From assembly GCF_012516375.2 (NCBI RefSeq), contig NZ_CP051204.2, positions 5,270,001-5,334,000 of the forward strand: a stretch of DNA of 64,000 bases, written 5' to 3'. Every line of letters begins with the position of its first letter. The first letter of the stretch is position 1. A program made the translations under genes and the position numbers. Positions 59,950 through 64,000 of this stretch are shown here, piece after piece. Below the pieces are notes generated by a model, which was not told the origin of the DNA, searched no databases, and saw only the letters and a program-made list of their open reading frames with translations. This stretch comes from Chitinophaga oryzae (lineage in GTDB: Bacteria; Bacteroidota; Bacteroidia; Chitinophagales; Chitinophagaceae).

Positions 59950-59976
59950 TAATACTTTCCCTGGAAGAGCGTTTAT

Positions 59977-60270
59977 TTATTGCCCGATGGCCGCCAATCC
60001 TTTTTTCAGATCTTCCAGGTTCATCACCGGCTGAAATTCAAGTTTGGCGTTCAGCTCCATAAAAAACGGTTCGGCGATGCCCGGGATGTCCGACGGATCT
60101 TTCAGGTCAAAGACAAACATACCGGTGCGGCAACCTTCTGAGGCCAGGAAAAAGCATGCTTCCGGCTTCAGTTTGTCCACGGTGGCTTTGATGATTTCGG
60201 GGAGCTTCGCATTTTTGATGGCGGCGTTGGATGCTGTTACCTCCATTACCACTTTGAGTAGGGTACGCAT
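59977..60270 (-). CDS. Small conserved protein, DUF3303-like
   Basis: A 97-residue protein (MRTLLKVVMEVTASNAAIKN...). It has alternating strand-helix-strand pattern with VTASNAAIKNAKLPEIIKAT and CRTGMFVFDLKDPSDIPGIA and no cysteine-rich or catalytic site. It resembles short ferredoxin-like (dimeric alpha-beta barrel) proteins. Unknown function; the family name is a guess. Confidence 0.6.
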   Translation of the reverse strand: MRTLLKVVMEVTASNAAIKNAKLPEIIKATVDKLKPEACFFLASEGCRTGMFVFDLKDPSDIPGIAEPFFMELNAKLEFQPVMNLEDLKKGLAAIGQ

Positions 60271-60360
60271 AACATTTGGGGTTTGGTTATGCTGTAATTT
60301 CGCACTTTTTAAGCAGGGTAAATGTTATCCGTACGTTATAGTCCCTGCCGCCGCGGCTGC

Positions 60361-61236
60361 TTAAAAAAGGGTCATCTGCGTTTGCTGGGGTTGCCCGGCC
60401 AGTCCGAACACGGTGCGCACCTCCTGGTAGAAATCCGCTTCATATTTCCCGTCGTGTACATGCAGGAAGAAATACAGGTCCTGCAGCCCTTGTCTTTTCC
60501 ATATGTCCAGCCGCTCCTTCCAGGCCTGCAGCCGGGTCAGGTCCAGCGGATGCCCGCCTTTGGTCACAAACCGGAGAAACAGGTGCGGGATGGTATGCGC
60601 CATGTGCAGGCAATCCCTTCTTCCGGGCGTGTCTGTCATCACCACCCCGATGCCCAGCTGCTGCATCGTGCGGAAGAAGTCTTCCCGCTCCGTGTTTTTT
60701 TGAAACCAATCGGGATGCCGCACCTCCACAAAAAAGCGGATGTCCTCCGGCAGCTGTTCCAGGTATTTATAGAGATTAAGCTTGCGCACCGGAGAAAAAT
60801 GTTCGCTGAGCTGGAGGAATACCGGTCCCAGTTGCGTTTCAAAAGCCCTTATGCTCTCCAGGAAAGTCGCCGTTTCTGTGCCGGCATTCAGTAAAGAGCT
60901 ATGGTGACTGATAGACTGTGGCACTTTGGGGCAGAAACGAAAATCCTGCCCTTTGGTTTTATCTGTCCATTTGCGGATGTCGTCAGGACTATAGATTTTA
61001 TAGTGGGTGGCGTTCAGCTCCACACAGTTGAACAGCCGGCTGTATTCTGCCAGCGGGTCTTTAATGCCTTTGGTGTACAAGGTGCCGGCATATTCCTTGC
61101 GGCTCCAGCCGGAAGTGCCTATCCTCAGCACACTATCACCCGGGGCGCCGTTCAATACTTCCGCTGTAGGCCACGCATCGGCCGGCAGGCTCAGGTCCAA
61201 TCGATCATACATTTGCCAGTTCGCGCCAAAATCCAT
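60361..61236 (-). CDS. DUF72-family protein
   Basis: A 291-residue protein of the DUF72 (YecE-like) TIM-barrel family. Signature pieces are LRIGTSGWSRKEYAGTLY (near 36-53), RLFNCVELNATHYKIYSPDD, FRFCPKVPQSISHHSSLLNA, GPVFLQLSEHFSP, EDIRFFVEVRHPDWF and DLYFFLHVHDGKYEADFYQE at the end. The biochemical activity of this family is unknown. It sits 13 bases after the TfoX-like gene. Confidence 0.92.
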   Translation of the reverse strand: MDFGANWQMYDRLDLSLPADAWPTAEVLNGAPGDSVLRIGTSGWSRKEYAGTLYTKGIKDPLAEYSRLFNCVELNATHYKIYSPDDIRKWTDKTKGQDFRFCPKVPQSISHHSSLLNAGTETATFLESIRAFETQLGPVFLQLSEHFSPVRKLNLYKYLEQLPEDIRFFVEVRHPDWFQKNTEREDFFRTMQQLGIGVVMTDTPGRRDCLHMAHTIPHLFLRFVTKGGHPLDLTRLQAWKERLDIWKRQGLQDLYFFLHVHDGKYEADFYQEVRTVFGLAGQPQQTQMTLF

Positions 61237-61249
61237 GCTTTCTTTTTGT

Positions 61250-61570
61250 TTACAGTGTCTTGTTGAAATTCAGGGCCAGCTTCACCCAATGGTCCCAGTC
61301 AGCCTTAGTGCGCAGGCTGTCTGCCGCTACGTGTACATACCCCTTATATTCCTTACCGCCCATGATGACTGTAGAACAGCCTTTTCTGGCGATGGACGCC
61401 TCATGCAGCGCAGGGTCGATACGGCACATGATCCGGTCCGCCCCTGCGGTGAGGCACATCTTACCGTTGACCATAAATGCCAGTCCGCCGAACATCTTTT
61501 TCTCCTCTACGGCAGTTACCTTTTCCAGCGCCTTGCGGAGCTTTGTAGCCAGTAGCTCACTGTAAGCCAT
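61250..61570 (-). CDS. TfoX/Sxy N-terminal-domain protein
   Basis: A 106-residue protein (MAYSELLATKLRKALEKVTA...). The pattern VEEKKMFGGLAFMVNGKMCL followed by DRIMCRIDPALHEASIARKG and a C-terminal YKGYVHVAADSLRTKADWDH is that of TfoX_N domain proteins. The competence-regulator C-terminal domain is missing. It lies 13 bases upstream of the DUF72 gene on the same strand, probably co-transcribed. Confidence 0.88.
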   Translation of the reverse strand: MAYSELLATKLRKALEKVTAVEEKKMFGGLAFMVNGKMCLTAGADRIMCRIDPALHEASIARKGCSTVIMGGKEYKGYVHVAADSLRTKADWDHWVKLALNFNKTL

Positions 61571-61610
61571 ATACGTTTATTTAGGATGAACAATCATAGC
61601 GGGATATAGA

Positions 61611-61683
61611 AACGGAGGCAGGGCTCGAACCTGCGTCTATCCGGATAACGTGCCGGAAGTTCTGCCAACTGAACTACTCCGTT
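61611..61683 (-). tRNA. tRNA-like gene with abnormal anticodon loop
   Basis: On the minus strand the 73 bases fold into a tRNA: acceptor stem AACGGAG/CTCCGTT, D stem GTTC/GAAC with loop AGTTGGCA, anticodon stem TCCGG/CCGGA, variable TAGAC, and T arm GCAGG-TTCGAGC-CCTGC. All stems pair perfectly. The anticodon loop is CACGTTAT, 8 bases, and lacks U33, so no standard anticodon can be read with confidence (CGT is the nearest reading). CCA is not encoded. The 5' end overlaps the stop codon of the adjacent gene by two bases. It is either a tRNA with special decoding, or a decayed tRNA. Confidence 0.62.
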
Positions 61684-63034
61684 AATTCTGTTCAGGGTAC
61701 AACGGTGAAACGTCTTTCCCTGAAAAATATTTGTGTTGTTTTAATATTCGGGCAAGATAGGGATTTGAAACGGTAACGCCATGCACCAGCTCGGGCGTTG
61801 GCCGGAAAGGTAGCGGTTGATGTGTTCTTGGCGCCAGCCAGCCACTGCGTTCAGGGTCCAGCTTAGCTTCCCTACAGGCTGCCGCCACACGGTCGCGGCT
61901 ACACGTAGCTTTGCCGGAAAGCACTTCCCACGGCAGGGGCAACTGGTTCCATACTATCAGGTTAGGATCGCCGGTGTTGCCTACGCTCCGGTGCCAGGCC
62001 GCCACGTCGCCGGCTATCAGCCGCATCGCTTTCCCGAAACACATCTCGTCCAGCAGGAACTCCATACCGAGCGCATAGAGCAGGCTTATCCAGCCGTCAC
62101 GCGCTTTGTTCCAGGCGCCGGCGGTATGGTTCCAGGTGGAGGAATCATTCCCCCTTCGCACCACCATCGTCTCCCGGTTTATATCATTCGTTTGCCAAAG
62201 TTCTTCCAGAAAAACAGCCACCTCCTGCAATAAGGTGGTCCATTTGCCCAGCAACACTCCCTGCTGCTCCGGCGACAGGTGCTTCAGCACCTCAGGAAAA
62301 GGATACACTTGCGCCATCGCCCACCAGTTGGCCTTTTCACTATCTGCCTGGCAACGTTTCAGCAGCATGTCCGCAATGTCATCATAAGCCCGCTGCTGCC
62401 CTTCGACCGTAAACTCACTGCGCAGATTGCAACGCGCGGTGTAGTAAGCGATGAAACAGGCGCTGTTCATGTCCTGCATAAAATCCTCCCGGGATATATC
62501 TTCCGCAAACGCATGTTTGCCTACCCGCAGGAACAGGCTTTTCTTATGCTCACGGACCATGGTACGCAGCTTCTTTTCCAGGTGCCGCAGGCAACGGAAC
62601 AGCTTATTATAACGGCGCCGGGAAATATCCAGTCCCACGGCCATCCGTTCTTCCCGGTTCAACCGGTCCGCCTGGTAGCTATTATACCCCGGATTTTTAT
62701 GCAGGATGGCACTGACCTTTACAAGGAAAGCTTCCACTACCAGCGGGTCGTCAAATGCAGCGCCGGTAGCGTCGTCATCTGTCTTAAACAGCTGTATGGC
62801 CTTGCCCACCTGTACCTGGGCGCCAGACACCTCCGCAAACTTTTCCAGCATGGAAGTATATTGCCCCACCTGGTGACGCAAAGCGCCCGAAGCAGCTTTG
62901 TCCAGCAGCAGCATTTCCTGTTTCCCGAGCTCGCCCTGCAGCTGATCTTTTATCAGCGCGGCGATGTCTTCCGGTCTTTTCCGCAGAGACAAGCTTTCGT
63001 ATAAAGTTTCAGGATTCGGATGGGTCATTCCCAA
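61682..63034 (-). CDS. Uncharacterised helical protein
   Basis: A 450-residue protein that I do not recognise. It starts MGMTHPNPETLYESLSLRKR (a second Met three codons in is also possible). Almost wholly helical, with a strongly basic stretch around RCLRHLEKKLRTMVREHKKS and a Trp/Gly-rich conserved-looking block (SSTWNHTAGAWNKARDGWIS, near 297-316). No signal peptide, membrane helix, or known motif. The two last bases of its stop codon are also the first two of the tRNA-like gene behind it. Divergent from the secreted protein gene at 63083. Confidence 0.72.
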   Translation of the reverse strand: MGMTHPNPETLYESLSLRKRPEDIAALIKDQLQGELGKQEMLLLDKAASGALRHQVGQYTSMLEKFAEVSGAQVQVGKAIQLFKTDDDATGAAFDDPLVVEAFLVKVSAILHKNPGYNSYQADRLNREERMAVGLDISRRRYNKLFRCLRHLEKKLRTMVREHKKSLFLRVGKHAFAEDISREDFMQDMNSACFIAYYTARCNLRSEFTVEGQQRAYDDIADMLLKRCQADSEKANWWAMAQVYPFPEVLKHLSPEQQGVLLGKWTTLLQEVAVFLEELWQTNDINRETMVVRRGNDSSTWNHTAGAWNKARDGWISLLYALGMEFLLDEMCFGKAMRLIAGDVAAWHRSVGNTGDPNLIVWNQLPLPWEVLSGKATCSRDRVAAACREAKLDPERSGWLAPRTHQPLPFRPTPELVHGVTVSNPYLARILKQHKYFSGKDVSPLYPEQN

Positions 63035-63082
63035 AGCTACTAACTTCTCTTCTTTTTCCTTATTTTTAACAAAATCCCGACG

Positions 63083-63796
63083 ATGAAAGTCCCTTACCTG
63101 ATGTTCCCTTTCCTGCTGCTTATCTGCAGCGGAGCATACAGTCAGAACATAGATGTCCTCCGCCGGTCAGACACATTTGAACACAAAGGGAAACAACGCA
63201 GTTTCATTTTCTGGAACAATCCCGCCGACTCTGCCGGACTGGAATATGTAGCCACGCTCTCTTCCAAGGGTTCCGCCATGGGCGGCAATTCATTATGGGA
63301 ACTGTGGATACATGCGGGCAACCGGTCCAACAGGATGGGCTCCAATGTTTTTATCTTCCGTTCTTTCACCGATAGCGACAGCACACGGCCGGAGCTGATC
63401 GTCGATCTTTACCTGGCAACGGAAGAAGCGCTTCAGCGGAATACCGCCCGTGAAGAAAAAAATGTAGTATACCTGTTTGGCAATAAAGGCAAAGCGATGT
63501 CCGTAAAAGTAAATGCGGAGCAGAAAGATATCCCCGCCAATGGCACCCTGCGCTATGAAGTACCGGCAGGTTCGGAACTGAAGCTCAGTAAAGGCGGCGC
63601 TATGGGCGCGTGGCGGAATATCAAGGGAGAAGAAAACAAGGCGGCGCTGTATTTTTCTGTATCAGGCGCGGGTCTTGGCGGAGCAGTACCGCCTGCAGGC
63701 TCCATGGGTATCTCCGTCAACAGCGGCAGGATCACCGATATGAACCCACACTTTGCCCGCATGTTAATGGCGGTACAACAGCAAAGCGCCCGATAA
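63083..63796 (+). CDS. Secreted protein of unknown function
   Basis: A 237-residue protein with a Sec signal peptide (MKVPYLMFPFLLLICSGAYS). The rest is beta-rich (SFIFWNNPADSAGLEYVATL, VYLFGNKGKAMSVKVNAEQK) with Gly-rich turns (SKGGAMGAWRN, SGAGLGGAVPPAGSMG). I do not recognise a family. Probably periplasmic. Confidence 0.72.
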   Translation: MKVPYLMFPFLLLICSGAYSQNIDVLRRSDTFEHKGKQRSFIFWNNPADSAGLEYVATLSSKGSAMGGNSLWELWIHAGNRSNRMGSNVFIFRSFTDSDSTRPELIVDLYLATEEALQRNTAREEKNVVYLFGNKGKAMSVKVNAEQKDIPANGTLRYEVPAGSELKLSKGGAMGAWRNIKGEENKAALYFSVSGAGLGGAVPPAGSMGISVNSGRITDMNPHFARMLMAVQQQSAR

Positions 63797-63882
63797 CGAA
63801 AATCCCGCTGGTATAAAAGTTAATCCCGGTAATGCCACAGGCAGGGCACCGAAAAGATGAGCTTTAGTCCTAAAAAGACGCT

Positions 63883-64000
63883 ATGCAAAAAGTCATCATC
63901 ATCGGAGGAGGAATAGCCGGATTAATTGCAGCTCATGTGCTGGCGGACTACTGTCGGGAGATACTGATCATTGAAAGAGATGTACTACCGGCCGGACCGG
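63883..64000 (+). CDS. FAD-dependent oxidoreductase, N-terminal fragment
   Basis: The frame starts at the ATG at 63883 and runs off the right edge. The visible 39 residues, MQKVIIIGGGIAGLIAAHVL followed by ADYCREILIIERDVLPAGP, contain the FAD-binding GxGxxG motif and the second-strand acidic residue. This suggests a UbiH-like or geranylgeranyl-reductase-like flavoprotein. Nothing can be said on substrate. Confidence 0.8.
   Translation, partial: MQKVIIIGGGIAGLIAAHVLADYCREILIIERDVLPAGP

Overview
The window looks like a chromosome segment of a Bacteroidota member, most likely Chitinophagaceae (Chitinophaga-like). This rests on the SusC/SusD pair, two ECF sigma/FecR/TonB-receptor cassettes, a SusC with an STN-like N-terminus, Bacteroidota -7 promoter boxes (TAnnTTTG), weak or absent Shine-Dalgarno sequences, and many small secreted proteins and lipoproteins. 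The genus is an inference from style, not from a marker gene. I saw no insertion sequence, phage gene or CRISPR array.

Region 1 (1-4.6 kb) holds ordinary genes: the N-terminus of a GMC oxidoreductase, a secreted protein with plug-like motifs, an AraC regulator divergent from a Tat-exported sugar isomerase-like protein, a tandem universal stress protein and a dodecin. It ends in a clear TPP riboswitch plus intrinsic terminator, with no thiamine gene behind it.

Region 2 (4.87-23.3 kb) is a large tellurite-resistance-type (Ter) stress system built as two convergent arms. The plus arm carries a HAD-fold protein, a phosphoribosyltransferase, two TerD-family proteins, a TelA-family protein and an unknown protein. 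The minus arm runs from 17.96 kb down to 9.84 kb: two TerD, two TerY-like vWA proteins, an AIM24-fold protein, a third vWA with zinc knuckles, a PP2C phosphatase, a Ser/Thr kinase and TerC. Upstream on the same strand is a coupled trio: a TerB_N/TerB_C-like protein, a BrxD-like ATPase and an Lhr/BrxHI-like helicase. Together they suggest metal sensing at the membrane (TerC, TerD), phospho-signalling (kinase, PP2C, vWA), a small-metabolite branch (PRTase, HAD) and a DNA-processing branch (helicase, ATPase).

Region 3 (23.6-41 kb) has two nutrient-uptake loci on the minus strand. The first is ECF sigma, FecR, TonB receptor and lipoprotein. The second is ECF sigma, FecR, SusC, SusD, thioredoxin-fold protein, lipoprotein and PepD-type peptidase.

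Region 4 (41-53.9 kb) has an APH-type kinase, a GlcG/HbpS protein, a repeat-bearing intergenic region, a single-module NRPS-like A-T-reductase, and then an unusual plus-strand operon: a short Hfq/Sm-like protein translationally coupled to a HEAT-repeat protein, followed by two larger HEAT-repeat proteins. This operon is my main candidate for an undescribed system.

Region 5 (54-64 kb) has a double-spondin lipoprotein with an AraC regulator, an MFS exporter, a TPR/coiled-coil/LuxR-HTH membrane regulator, several small conserved proteins (DUF4870, DUF72, TfoX-like), a tRNA-like gene with an abnormal anticodon loop, two unrecognised proteins and the start of an FAD-dependent oxidoreductase.
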